NCBI GenBank assembly: GCA_000023185.1
Contig: CP001622.1
Coordinates: forward strand, 4,068,501-4,132,500
Length of the DNA stretch: 64,000 nucleotides
Direction of reading: 5' to 3'
Origin: Rhizobium leguminosarum bv. trifolii WSM1325
GTDB taxonomy: Bacteria > Pseudomonadota > Alphaproteobacteria > Rhizobiales > Rhizobiaceae
Shown: piece after piece, positions 54,881-63,177 of the stretch
How the letters are laid out: each line of letters starts with the position of its first letter
How positions within the stretch are numbered: position 1 is the stretch's first letter
Translations under genes and position numbers: made by a program
Notes under the pieces: generated by a model
The model's database searches: none
The model's input: only the letters and a program-made list of their open reading frames with translations
What the model was told of the DNA's origin: nothing

Positions 54881-55755
54881 GACGCGGCACCTCCGCGCAA
54901 ACGGGGAAGGATGAGCGCCACGGTCACCAGCACGGCCGTGACGAAATTGAGGTCGGATGCCTGCAGGCCGATGACGTCGCTCGAAAGCGCCAGCTGGATC
55001 GCGATGCGATAGAGGATTGAGCCGAGCACGCAGCCGATCAACGCGATCAGCAGACCGCGCCGCCCGAGCAGCGTCTCGCCGATGATGACGGCAGCCAGAC
55101 CAACGACGATCGTGCCGACGCCCGAGGTGACGTCGGCAAAGCCGTTCGTCTGGGCAAACAGCGCACCGCCGAGCGCCACCAGCGCATTGGAGATCGCCAT
55201 GCCGAGATAGATCTGCCGGCTGGTATCGACGCCCTGGGCCCGCGCCATCCTTGCATTGGCGCCGGTCGCCCGCATTGCCAGCCCGGCATCGCTTTCCAGG
55301 AAACGCCAGACCAGGATGAGCGCGATGACGACGAGAACACCGACGAAGAGCGGCCGCACGTAGAAATCGCGAAGGCCATGGCCGAAGAACGGGCTGATCA
55401 TCGTGTCGGCATTGATAAGCGCGACATTGGGTTTGCCCATCACGCGCAGATTGACGGAAAACAGCGCGATCATCGTCAGGATCGAGGCGAGCAAATTGAG
55501 GATCTTGAAGCGCACGTTGAGCAGCGCCGTCACCATGCCTGCGGCGGCACCGGCGGCCATGGCGATCAGCGCTGCAAGCCAGGCGTTGACGCCGGCAATG
55601 ATCAGCACGGCCGTCACCGCCGCGCCAAGCGGAAAGGAGCCGTCGACCGTCAGGTCAGGGAAATCCAGAACACGGAAGGCGAGATAGACCCCAAGGGCGA
55701 CGAAGGAATAGACCAGTCCGAGTTCGACGGCCCCCCAGAATGCGATTTGGCTCAA
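54877..55755 (-). CDS. ABC transporter permease (BPD_transp_2 type)
   Basis: A 292-residue membrane protein of eight to ten segments. The opening ELGLVYSFVALGVYLAFRVLDFPDLTVDGSF is typical of this importer class. TTG 55755 is preferred because GAGGGG lies just upstream and the length matches relatives; an ATG at 55806 would add 17 residues. The ATPase start overlaps its stop. It should form a dimeric channel with two copies of the ATPase. Confidence 0.88.
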   Translation of the reverse strand: MSQIAFWGAVELGLVYSFVALGVYLAFRVLDFPDLTVDGSFPLGAAVTAVLIIAGVNAWLAALIAMAAGAAAGMVTALLNVRFKILNLLASILTMIALFSVNLRVMGKPNVALINADTMISPFFGHGLRDFYVRPLFVGVLVVIALILVWRFLESDAGLAMRATGANARMARAQGVDTSRQIYLGMAISNALVALGGALFAQTNGFADVTSGVGTIVVGLAAVIIGETLLGRRGLLIALIGCVLGSILYRIAIQLALSSDVIGLQASDLNFVTAVLVTVALILPRLRGGAAS

Positions 55756-55885
55756 GGCTTCCGCCCCTCTTCTGTCCGTTTCCGCTCCGCGCCTTGCGCG
55801 AAACATCAGGCTTTTAATACCATCAGCCGCCCCCGTGTGGAACGGGAGCGGCTGCAAACTCGATCAGCGACGGCAGTCGCCTTGT

Positions 55886-56839
55886 TTATTCGATGACTTT
55901 GGTAGCGCGGGAAAGCACGCTCTGCGGCAGCGTGACCCCCATCTTCTCGGCCGCCGCCTTGTTGACGACGAGGTCGCTGCCGGCGGCAGTCTTGACCGCG
56001 ATGTCGCCCGGGTTCTCGCCCTTCAGCACACGCACGACGATCTCGCCGGTCTGCTTGCCGACATCATAATAGTTGAAGCCGAGGGCAGCGATCGAGCCAC
56101 GCGAAACCGAATCCGTATCGGCGGTAAAGAGCGGCAGCTTGCTCTCCTCGGCCACCGCGACAGCGCCTTCGAGCGCGGAGATGATCGTGTTGTCGGTCGG
56201 AATGTAGATCACATCGGCGCGGCCGACGAGCGCGCGTGTCGCACCCTGGACCTCGGCCGATTTGGTGGCAGCCGATTCGACTACCTTCAGGCCAGCCTTT
56301 TCGGCTTCAGCTTTCAACACGGCGAGCAGCGAAACGGAATTCGCCTCGCCTGAATTGTAGAGATAGCCGATGGTTTTCACATCGGGCAGGATTTCCTTGA
56401 TCAGCGCGAGGTGCTCGGCGACCGGCGACATATCGGAGAGGCCTGTGACATTGCCGCCGGGCTTGTCCATGTTCTTGACGAGCTGGGCGCCGAGCGGATC
56501 GGACACGGCCGTGAAGACGACAGGAATGTCGCGCGTCGAGGAGACGACGGCCTGGGCCGAGGGTGTCGAGATCGGCACGATGACATTGGGCTCGTCACCG
56601 GCGAACTGGCGGGCGATCTGGGCTGCCGTCGCCGGATTGCCCTGCGCCGATTCGAACACGAATTTCAGGTTCTCGCCTTCCTTGTAGCCGGCAGCCGTAA
56701 GCGCATCGAGAACGCCCTTGCGCGCCGCATCCAGCGCCGGATGTTCGACGATCGCCGTCACGGCGACGGTGACATCATCGGCCTTTGCAGGCAGGGAAAG
56801 GACCAAAGTGGCGGCAAGAGCGAGCAAAATCGGGCGCAT
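55886..56839 (-). CDS. ABC transporter substrate-binding protein (ABC_sub_bind family)
   Basis: A 317-residue periplasmic protein. The signal peptide is short (RPILLALAATLVLSLPAKA). The mature protein shows GYKEGENLKFVFESAQGN, PIVFTAVSDPLGAQLVKNMDKPGGNVTG-like text and VIYIPTDNTIISALE, all typical of the tryptophan/unknown-substrate group. ATG 56839 follows AGGAGG. Substrate cannot be assigned from sequence. The gene leads the operon with the permease and ATPase. Confidence 0.92.
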   Translation of the reverse strand: MRPILLALAATLVLSLPAKADDVTVAVTAIVEHPALDAARKGVLDALTAAGYKEGENLKFVFESAQGNPATAAQIARQFAGDEPNVIVPISTPSAQAVVSSTRDIPVVFTAVSDPLGAQLVKNMDKPGGNVTGLSDMSPVAEHLALIKEILPDVKTIGYLYNSGEANSVSLLAVLKAEAEKAGLKVVESAATKSAEVQGATRALVGRADVIYIPTDNTIISALEGAVAVAEESKLPLFTADTDSVSRGSIAALGFNYYDVGKQTGEIVVRVLKGENPGDIAVKTAAGSDLVVNKAAAEKMGVTLPQSVLSRATKVIE

Positions 56840-56932
56840 GGGGATCCTCCTGAATGATTTTGGGGGCACTTTTAGGAAAAGTGCCCCCTGAAATCAATCG
56901 CGGAGAATTGTAGCGAGGATCAAACTTGCTGA

Positions 56933-58162
56933 TCAGTCGTCGGCGCCGTGATTGGCGATCATCATCGCCTCGAAGGCCAAACGATCGGTCTTGCGCATGC
57001 GTTCCGACTCCGATTTCAGCTGGCCGCAGGCGGCAAGAATGTCGCGACCGCGGGGTGTGCGGATCGGCGAGGCATAGCCTGCCGAATTGATGAAATCGGC
57101 GAACTTCTCGATCTGCTCCCAGTCCGAACACTGGTAATTGGTGCCGGGCCACGGATTGAACGGAATGAGGTTGATCTTCGCCGGCACGCCTTTCAGGAGC
57201 TTGATCAGCCCCTTGGCGTCTTCCAGGCTGTCGTTGACATCCTTCAGCATCACATACTCGAAGGTGATGCGCCGTGCGTTCGAAAGGCCAGGATAGGTCC
57301 GGCAGGCTTCGATCAGCTCCTTCAGCGGATACTTCTTGTTGATCGGCACCAGAAGGTCGCGCAGATCGTCGCGCACCGCATGCAGCGAAATCGCCAGCAT
57401 GACGCCGATTTCCTCGCCGGTGCGGAAGATCTCCGGCACAACGCCAGAAGTAGAAAGCGTCACGCGGCGCCTGGACAGCGACAGGCCGTCACCATCCGTG
57501 GCGATCAGCAATGCCTGTTTGACGGCATCGAAGTTATAAAGCGGCTCACCCATGCCCATCATGACGATGTTGCTGACCTTGCGGCCCTCGGCAGGCATGA
57601 TCGTGCCCTGCGGCGCTTCACGGTCCGGGAAATCCCCAAGCCGGTCGCGGGCAAGCAGCAGCTGCGAAAGAATTTCCTCCGCCGTCAGGTTGCGCACCAG
57701 ACGCTGTGTCCCGGTATGACAGAAGGAACAGGTGAGCGTGCAGCCGACCTGGCTGGAAAGGCAGAGCGTGCCGCGGCCCTCTTCCGGAATGTAGACGGCC
57801 TCGATCTCGACTGGACGCCCGGCGCCGCGGGCGGGAAAGCGCAGCAGCCATTTGCGCGTGCCGTCGTTGGAGACCTGCTCCTCGACGATCTCGGGACGTT
57901 CGATGGTGAAATGCTGCTTCAGCATCTCCCGCATGTCCTTGGCGACATTCGTCATATGGTCGAAGTCAGAGACCCCGCGCACATAGATCCAGTTCCAGAG
58001 CTGCGAGACGCGCATCTTGATCTGCTTCTCGGCCACACCCTTTTCCCGGAGTGCCGCCCCCATCTCCTCGCGTGACAGCCCGATCAGGGACGGCTTCTCG
58101 ACGCCGGAAGCGGCACGAGGCGCCTGAGACGTGATGACATCAATCGCATCCATGACGGACAT
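56933..58162 (-). CDS. rlmN: Dual-specificity 23S rRNA/tRNA adenine-C2 methyltransferase RlmN
   Basis: A 409-residue radical-SAM enzyme that methylates A2503 of 23S rRNA and A37 of some tRNAs. The iron-sulphur cysteines are in [14 protein letters not shown], the SAM-binding MGMGEPLYN follows, and the conserved catalytic cysteine is in [12 protein letters not shown]. The N-terminal helical RNA-binding part (WNWIYVRG) is also present. ATG 58162 (MSVMDAIDV) is used. It is followed 93 bases later by the importer operon. Confidence 0.96.
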   Translation of the reverse strand: MSVMDAIDVITSQAPRAASGVEKPSLIGLSREEMGAALREKGVAEKQIKMRVSQLWNWIYVRGVSDFDHMTNVAKDMREMLKQHFTIERPEIVEEQVSNDGTRKWLLRFPARGAGRPVEIEAVYIPEEGRGTLCLSSQVGCTLTCSFCHTGTQRLVRNLTAEEILSQLLLARDRLGDFPDREAPQGTIMPAEGRKVSNIVMMGMGEPLYNFDAVKQALLIATDGDGLSLSRRRVTLSTSGVVPEIFRTGEEIGVMLAISLHAVRDDLRDLLVPINKKYPLKELIEACRTYPGLSNARRITFEYVMLKDVNDSLEDAKGLIKLLKGVPAKINLIPFNPWPGTNYQCSDWEQIEKFADFINSAGYASPIRTPRGRDILAACGQLKSESERMRKTDRLAFEAMMIANHGADD

Positions 58163-58362
58163 AGTCTTTCATCCCGAATTCGAACACGTAACCGCCCCGC
58201 AAACCCTGCGAACTTCAGGGCTAAGCCGGAAGACTGGCGGGTGCATGACGGCACATTGGCAGAAATTGAATGGCGGAACGGCGACTGATATCGCGATCTG
58301 TCCGCTGTTGCGCGGCCTTTAGCATCATTTTGCCCGCGCGTCACTATAGATGGAAACGACAA

Positions 58363-58385
58363 GAGCCGGCGCAAGGCCGGCCCTC
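58363..58385 (-). terminator. Possible terminator of the IalB-family gene
   Basis: A six-pair GC stem (GCCGGC with GCCGGC around a five-base loop) lies about 30 bases past the stop on the minus strand, followed by only scattered T. It may act as a weak terminator. Confidence 0.35.
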
Positions 58386-58407
58386 GAAGCTCTGACAACA
58401 AAAAAGC

Positions 58408-58917
58408 TTACTTGCAGGTTTCGATCTGCTTCAGCGCAGCCGAGATACCCGAGAGCGAATAGCTGTAGGAGGTGCCGGTGCCCTTGCGCGAAACGGCATT
58501 GACCGTCATCGAATGACCGGTCTTCATCGCGGCGACGAGGGCCGGCTCCTGGGCAGCGTTCTCGACCCAGCCGGCCTTGTCCTTGGTGAACATTACGAAG
58601 GTCTTGTTGTCGATGACGACGTTGATCTTCGAATTTTCCTTGACCGTGTAGCCCATCATCGCCTGCGGCTCGTAGGAGATATTCTGGCCCGGACGTTGGG
58701 AGACGATGAAGAAATTGTCGCCGTGGTCGACGCTTGCCGGCTGCTTTGCCGTCGGAACGGACAGCACGTAGCAGACGGTGCTGCTGCCCGACTTGTAGGA
58801 GTAAGCGCCCCATGCCTGGAACTGCTGGATGCGGTTCGGCGCGGCCTGCTGCGCTGTCGCAACTCCGGCCATAACAAGGGTGAGTGCGAGAGCGGATACG
58901 ATACTTTTTACAAACAT
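58408..58917 (-). CDS. Invasion-associated locus B (IalB) family protein
   Basis: A 169-residue periplasmic protein. A signal peptide (VSALALTLVMAGVATAQQ) is followed by the IalB domain: QFQAWGAYSYKSGSSTVCYVLS, then VDHGDNFFIVSQRPG and SYSYSLSGISAALKQIETC. The family was named for Bartonella invasion but is widespread in free-living Rhizobiales, where the role is unknown. ATG 58917 is chosen; an ATG nine codons upstream precedes the signal-like start. It stands alone on the minus strand. Confidence 0.9.
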   Translation of the reverse strand: MFVKSIVSALALTLVMAGVATAQQAAPNRIQQFQAWGAYSYKSGSSTVCYVLSVPTAKQPASVDHGDNFFIVSQRPGQNISYEPQAMMGYTVKENSKINVVIDNKTFVMFTKDKAGWVENAAQEPALVAAMKTGHSMTVNAVSRKGTGTSYSYSLSGISAALKQIETCK

Positions 58918-59253
58918 GGATTCCTGCCGGTTCTTGCGATTCAAGGCCCGAAGCGATCATAGCGGGCGCCGCATAATCACGATCTGCTTTATTTTGACTT
59001 AATTCAGGTTACCAAATGGTCAACGATAGCTGCGATTTGTATGTGCCTGTGTCATTTCAGCTCGAGTGTCAATTTTCGCCCCTTTGACGGTATCGACCGC
59101 GACACCGTGCCCCAATGGCACTGGCCGTCCGTTCGGCTGAATTTAAGACACAAAGATTCAGGCAAGAGTTTGACCTTTCCCAAATCCGTTGTACCTCAGT
59201 AAGACTTGGAAATCCGAGACGAAATTATTGCCGCAGGGGGCTGGTGAGGGGAT
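58918..59253. other. Gene-free stretch between the IalB-family and sigma factor genes
   Basis: This 336-base gap holds the divergent promoters of both genes. It is AT-richer than its surroundings around 58980-59060. No ORF, repeat or strong hairpin was seen. Confidence 0.5.
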
Positions 59254-59814
59254 ATGGATGCCGAGGAAAGACAGCGTTTCGCTGCCCTCGCGAAGGCCGT
59301 CGCGAACGATCGCGACCAGCAGGCCTTTTCCATCCTGTTCGACTATTTCGCACCCCGCCTGAAAGCCTGGCTGATGCGCCAGAGGATGACATCAGGCGAG
59401 GCTGAGGAACTGGTCCAGGAGATCATGATCGTGCTCTGGCACAAGGCAGAGCTCTACGATGCCACGCGATCTTCCCTCTCGACCTGGCTTTTCCGTATTG
59501 CCCGTAACCGCCGCATCGACATGCAGCGGCGCGCCAACACCCGCATCTTCGATGAGACCGATCCGGCCCTGCAGCCGCCGGCCGATATCGGCGCGGAAGA
59601 AATCATCGCCAATGACGATCGCGACGCCAAGATACGCGCCGCCGTCGGCCAATTGCCGGAGGAACAGCGCGACATGCTGCGAGCCGCCTTCTTCCTCGGT
59701 CAATCGCATTCGGAGATCGCCGAAGCGACCGGACTGCCGCTCGGCACGGTGAAGTCGCGTATCCGGCTTGCCTTCGGCAAGCTCCGCAAGGTGCTGGAAC
59801 GCGAAATCGCCTGA
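59254..59814 (+). CDS. ECF-type RNA polymerase sigma factor
   Basis: A 186-residue extracytoplasmic-function sigma factor. Region 2 (residues 25-90) contains FDYFAPRLKAWLMRQ, EELVQEIMIVLWHKA and STWLFRIARNRRIDMQRR, and region 4 (120-180) contains LPEEQRDMLRAAFFLGQSHSEIAEATGLPLGTVKSRI. It directs transcription of a stress regulon. Usually an anti-sigma gene follows directly; here the next gene is on the other strand and unrelated. GAGGGG lies before ATG 59254. The sequence is closest to the ChrR-controlled RpoE-like groups, but this is an impression. Confidence 0.93.
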   Translation: MDAEERQRFAALAKAVANDRDQQAFSILFDYFAPRLKAWLMRQRMTSGEAEELVQEIMIVLWHKAELYDATRSSLSTWLFRIARNRRIDMQRRANTRIFDETDPALQPPADIGAEEIIANDDRDAKIRAAVGQLPEEQRDMLRAAFFLGQSHSEIAEATGLPLGTVKSRIRLAFGKLRKVLEREIA

Positions 59815-59818
59815 CGAA

Positions 59819-59870
59819 TGTCGCCCAAAGTGGGCAGCGGTTTTGGAAGGACGAAAGATCGCGACGCGCT
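59819..59870 (+). repeat. Rhizobial intergenic repeat fragment
   Basis: TGTCGCCCAAAGTGGGCAGC then GGTTTTGG resembles a palindromic repeat found many times between rhizobial genes. The GCCCA-AAG-TGGGC hairpin directly after the sigma factor, with a few T after it, may also terminate its message. Identification is from memory. Confidence 0.45.
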
Positions 59871-60263
59871 TTAGATCGTCTTCATCGCTTCTTCCGGCCG
59901 GTCGGCGAGAACGCGGTCGGCCGCTTCGTAGTGGCCCGGCCGGATGTGGCCGCGCACCATGGCGAAGGCAGCCGAGAGCACGGCGATGTCGTCGGAAAAG
60001 CCGATGACGGCGAAAATATCCGGGATCATGTCGATCGGCATGACGAAATAGGCGAGTGCTGCAAGCAGTACGCCGCGCACCTTCGTCGGCGTCTGCGGAT
60101 CGAGCGCGCAATAGAAACCGGCAACGACATCGCGCGAGAACGGGATCTGCCGCACGGCCCGCCGGAATGTCGGCCAGAATTTCTGCCTGACGGTCTTCTC
60201 GCGCCGGCTCTGGGTGTCCTCGTCGCCCGGCAACAGGATTTCCCCGAATTTGACCTCGTCCAT
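59871..60263 (-). CDS. YkvA family (DUF1232) membrane protein
   Basis: A 130-residue protein. The DUF1232 core is TPTKVRGVLLAALAYFVMPIDMIPDIFAVIGFSDD, a hydrophobic hairpin with the PxDxIPD motif. Function is unknown. ATG 60263 (MDEVKFGE) is preferred; ATG 60284 would add seven residues, both with G-rich upstream text. It may share a transcript with phhB. Confidence 0.88.
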   Translation of the reverse strand: MDEVKFGEILLPGDEDTQSRREKTVRQKFWPTFRRAVRQIPFSRDVVAGFYCALDPQTPTKVRGVLLAALAYFVMPIDMIPDIFAVIGFSDDIAVLSAAFAMVRGHIRPGHYEAADRVLADRPEEAMKTI

Positions 60264-60343
60264 CCCTGCATCCCTTTTGTCCATGCGAACATATGGTGAC
60301 GGCGCCCAGTCTTTCAATCGGCCCCTTTCAATCGGCCCCGCTT

Positions 60344-60649
60344 TCAAGCAACACGTCGCGCCGCAGCCTTCTCCATGGCTTTGGCGAGCTTGAAATCCAG
60401 CTCCGTCAGCCCGCCGGCATCATGCGTGTTCAGCGTCACATCCACCCTGGAATAGACGTTGAACCATTCGGGATGGTGGTTGAGCTTCTCGGCCGCAAGT
60501 GCTGCCTGCGTCATGAAACCGAAAGCCTCGACGAAATTTGCGAACTTGAACGTCTTCGATATTGACGAACCCGCATCATTGAGCGCCCAGCCCGAAAGCT
60601 CGGTCAGCTCAGCCTCAACCGCCGTCCGTTCCAGTTTTTCCATTTTCAT
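60344..60649 (-). CDS. phhB: Pterin-4-alpha-carbinolamine dehydratase
   Basis: A 101-residue enzyme that dehydrates the hydroxylated pterin made by aromatic amino acid hydroxylases. The family pattern is plain: [51 protein letters not shown], with the active-site histidines in NHHPEW and THDAGG. ATG 60649 follows GAGGAG. No phenylalanine hydroxylase is in the window, so it may serve pterin or molybdopterin repair generally. Confidence 0.94.
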   Translation of the reverse strand: MKMEKLERTAVEAELTELSGWALNDAGSSISKTFKFANFVEAFGFMTQAALAAEKLNHHPEWFNVYSRVDVTLNTHDAGGLTELDFKLAKAMEKAAARRVA

Positions 60650-60684
60650 GCCATGCTCCTCTTCTCTGTCCGACAGGTTCACCG

Positions 60685-61185
60685 ATGAAACGCATCAGCA
60701 TCCTTTTCGTTTGCATGGGCAATATATGCCGTTCTCCGCTCGCGGAGGGAATTTTTGGCCACCTCGTCGCCGAGGCCGGCTTGACCGGCGATTTTACGGT
60801 CGCTTCCGCCGGCACCGGCAGCTGGCATGAAGGCGATCCGCCCGACCGGCGTTCGATCGCCACCGCGAAAAACCACGGCATCGACATATCGGGGCAGCGC
60901 GCCCGGCGCATTCAGTCGAGGGATTTCATGGATTTCGATCTGATCCTTGCCATGGACCGCGACAACCTGGCGGCGCTCAAAAAGAGCGCGCCGCATGGGG
61001 CGAATATCCACCTTTTCGGTGATGCCGCGCTGGGAACGGGAGAGAATATTCCCGATCCCTATTATGGCGGTCCTGAAGGTTTCGAACTGGTCTACACCAG
61101 GCTCTTGACCGGCTGCTGCAGGCTGCTCGAAACGCTGGGCGTCGAGCGTGCCTCGTGCAACGGGAACACTTCCTCGGTGAGGTAA
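60685..61185 (+). CDS. Low-molecular-weight protein tyrosine phosphatase
   Basis: A 166-residue phosphatase. The catalytic loop is [11 protein letters not shown] (CX5R) and the general-acid aspartate lies in PDPYYGG near residue 130. It removes phosphate from tyrosine (or arginine) residues, or acts on small molecules. The C-terminal tail after [15 protein letters not shown] is about 15 residues longer than usual and lies in a 94-base antisense overlap with thpR. ATG 60685 is used. Confidence 0.94.
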   Translation: MKRISILFVCMGNICRSPLAEGIFGHLVAEAGLTGDFTVASAGTGSWHEGDPPDRRSIATAKNHGIDISGQRARRIQSRDFMDFDLILAMDRDNLAALKKSAPHGANIHLFGDAALGTGENIPDPYYGGPEGFELVYTRLLTGCCRLLETLGVERASCNGNTSSVR

Positions 61186-61685
61186 GGCCCTCCACCGACC
61201 GATTCGCGTGACGAAAGCAGCACGAAGCGCGGTGCGGTGAAGGTTGCTGTGTGGAAGTTGCCGCGTCCGGCCAGATATTGCACGACGTCGTCGAGCCGCG
61301 AGGATTTCAGCCGCGCCAGCGTCACATGCGGCATGAATTTGCGGGGATCCGGCGGCAGGCCGATGCGCTGGCAGATCCGCTCGATCTCGCCCTGCAGGGC
61401 ATACATTTCAGGCGATTGCGAGACGCCGGCCCAGACCGAATGCGGTTTCTTCGAACCGAAGGAACCGATGCCTTCAAGCCGGAACTGGAATTCCGGCCGG
61501 TCGATCCGGTCGAGGCGTTCAACGATTTCATCGGCCGTGCGGCCGTCGACATCACCGATGAAGCGCAGGGTGATGTGGTAATTCTCCACATCGATCCATC
61601 GTGCTCCGGGGAGGCCACCGCGCAGCAATGAAAGACTCATCGCCGCATTGCGCGGAATTTCGAGGGCGGTAAACAGTCTCGGCAT
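61092..61685 (-). CDS. thpR: RNA 2',3'-cyclic phosphodiesterase (2'-5' RNA ligase family)
   Basis: A 197-residue 2H-phosphoesterase. The two HxT motifs are HITLRF and HVTLAR, with RLFTALEIP at the start. It opens 2',3'-cyclic phosphates on RNA ends. ATG 61685 is used; an ATG 45 bases upstream is less likely. The C-terminal tail after LTEEVFPL overlaps the convergent phosphatase gene. Confidence 0.92.
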   Translation of the reverse strand: MPRLFTALEIPRNAAMSLSLLRGGLPGARWIDVENYHITLRFIGDVDGRTADEIVERLDRIDRPEFQFRLEGIGSFGSKKPHSVWAGVSQSPEMYALQGEIERICQRIGLPPDPRKFMPHVTLARLKSSRLDDVVQYLAGRGNFHTATFTAPRFVLLSSRESVGGGPYLTEEVFPLHEARSTPSVSSSLQQPVKSLV

Positions 61686-61753
61686 CACGAGCACTCCCCG
61701 AATCTTTTGCAGGTGCTCACACGGAATCATGCAATCAATAACCGCGCAAGCCC

Positions 61754-62398
61754 CTATTTCTTCACAGAAGAAATCGTTTCGACGAAATTTGTGACAGCAG
61801 GCTCCATCTTTTCGACCATGACGTCGACACCTTTCGTATTTGGATGCATGCCGTCGTCGAGCTTCAACCCAGCCTCCAGTGCGACGCCGTCGAGGAAGAA
61901 GGCATAGAGTGGAAGCCCATGTTTTTCCGAGAGCTTCTGATAGATCGGGTTGAATCGTGCGGCATAATCCGCTCCCATGTTCGGCGGCGCTATGATACCG
62001 GCGAGCAGTACGGCAATCCCACGCTCCTTTAGCCGGGTAATCATCTGATCGAGATTCTTCGCGCTCTCCTCTGGCGGGATGCCGCGCAACGCGTCATTGG
62101 CGCCAAGCTCGAGAATGACCCCATCGGTGCCGTCGGGTACCGACCAGTCGATGCGCGCAAGGCCCCCTGTCGTCGTGTCGCCGGAGACCCCGGCATTGGC
62201 GATGGCGACGTCGAGGCCCTTCGCTTTCAGGGCCGCCTGCAGCTTTTCCGGAAAGCCGTCGCCGGGCGGCAACTGATAGCCCGCCATCAAACTGTCCCCA
62301 AAACCGACGAGATTGATTGTCCGGGCATCGGCCGCAGTGGCAAGGATCAGCGCGACGGCGATGACGGTGAATTGAAGGGCGGCAACTTTAAATCTCAT
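61754..62398 (-). CDS. SGNH-hydrolase arylesterase (TesA-like)
   Basis: A 214-residue periplasmic esterase. A signal peptide (FTVIAVALILATAADA) precedes the SGNH blocks: GFGDSLMAGYQLP with the nucleophile serine, block III LELGANDALRG, and DGMHPNTKG with the catalytic aspartate and histidine. It cleaves short acyl or aryl esters and may act on lysophospholipid or acyl-CoA. In relatives it is often encoded back to back with the YbbA/YbbP-type ABC exporter, as here. Confidence 0.95.
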   Translation of the reverse strand: MRFKVAALQFTVIAVALILATAADARTINLVGFGDSLMAGYQLPPGDGFPEKLQAALKAKGLDVAIANAGVSGDTTTGGLARIDWSVPDGTDGVILELGANDALRGIPPEESAKNLDQMITRLKERGIAVLLAGIIAPPNMGADYAARFNPIYQKLSEKHGLPLYAFFLDGVALEAGLKLDDGMHPNTKGVDVMVEKMEPAVTNFVETISSVKK

Positions 62399-62469
62399 TC
62401 CAGCTTCCCTAGATTGGCGAAGTGCCGTTATGCGGCCATTCGATTACGGACTTATATAGGCGATTTCTG

Positions 62470-63177
62470 TTGGCAAAAACCATTATCGAGTTGAAGGGCG
62501 CCGATCTGACCCTCGGCAGCGCAGCCGCCTCCGTCCATGTGCTGAAGGGCATCGATCTCGATATCACTGCCGGCGAATCCGTCGGCATCGTCGGCCCTTC
62601 CGGTTCCGGCAAATCCACCCTGCTGATGGTGCTTGCCGGGTTGGAAAAACTCGACAGTGGTGAGATCAACATCAACGATACGCCGCTCCATAGCCTCAGC
62701 GAGGACCAGGTCGCCGATTTCCGCGGCCGCAACATCGGCATCGTCTTCCAGTCCTTCCACTTGATCGCCAACATGACGGCGCTGGAAAACGTCGCCGTGC
62801 CGCTCGAACTCGCCAATGTCAGCAACGCCTTCGAGATCGCTCATCGCGAGCTGAAGTCGGTCGGCCTCGGCGAACGGCTGAACCACTATCCCGGCCAGCT
62901 TTCCGGCGGCGAACAGCAGCGCGTGGCGATCGCCAGGGCGCTCGCCCCCTCGCCCGCCCTGCTGATCGCCGACGAGCCGACCGGCAATCTCGATACCGAG
63001 ACAGGCCGCCAGATCGCCGACCTTCTGTTCTCCAAGCAGGCCGAACGCGGCACGACCCTGCTTCTCGTCACCCACGACGTCTCGCTCGCAAACCGATGCT
63101 CGCGCCAGATTCGCGTCCGCTCCGGCAGGATCGAAGGCGACAGCGCCGCCCGCCGCAGCGAAGCGGCGATCGCATGA
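62470..63177 (+). CDS. ABC transporter ATP-binding protein, YbbA type
   Basis: A 235-residue ATPase with Walker A GPSGSGKS, Q-loop VFQSFHLIAN, signature LSGGEQQRVAIARAL and Walker B ALLIADEPTGNLDT, as in the MacB/LolD-like group. The start is uncertain: TTG 62470 (MAKTIIELK) is chosen by family length, with only weak upstream signal; a GTG at 62422 would add 16 residues. It diverges from the esterase gene and overlaps the permease start as ATGA. Together they likely form a YbbA/YbbP-type system. Confidence 0.9.
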   Translation: MAKTIIELKGADLTLGSAAASVHVLKGIDLDITAGESVGIVGPSGSGKSTLLMVLAGLEKLDSGEININDTPLHSLSEDQVADFRGRNIGIVFQSFHLIANMTALENVAVPLELANVSNAFEIAHRELKSVGLGERLNHYPGQLSGGEQQRVAIARALAPSPALLIADEPTGNLDTETGRQIADLLFSKQAERGTTLLLVTHDVSLANRCSRQIRVRSGRIEGDSAARRSEAAIA

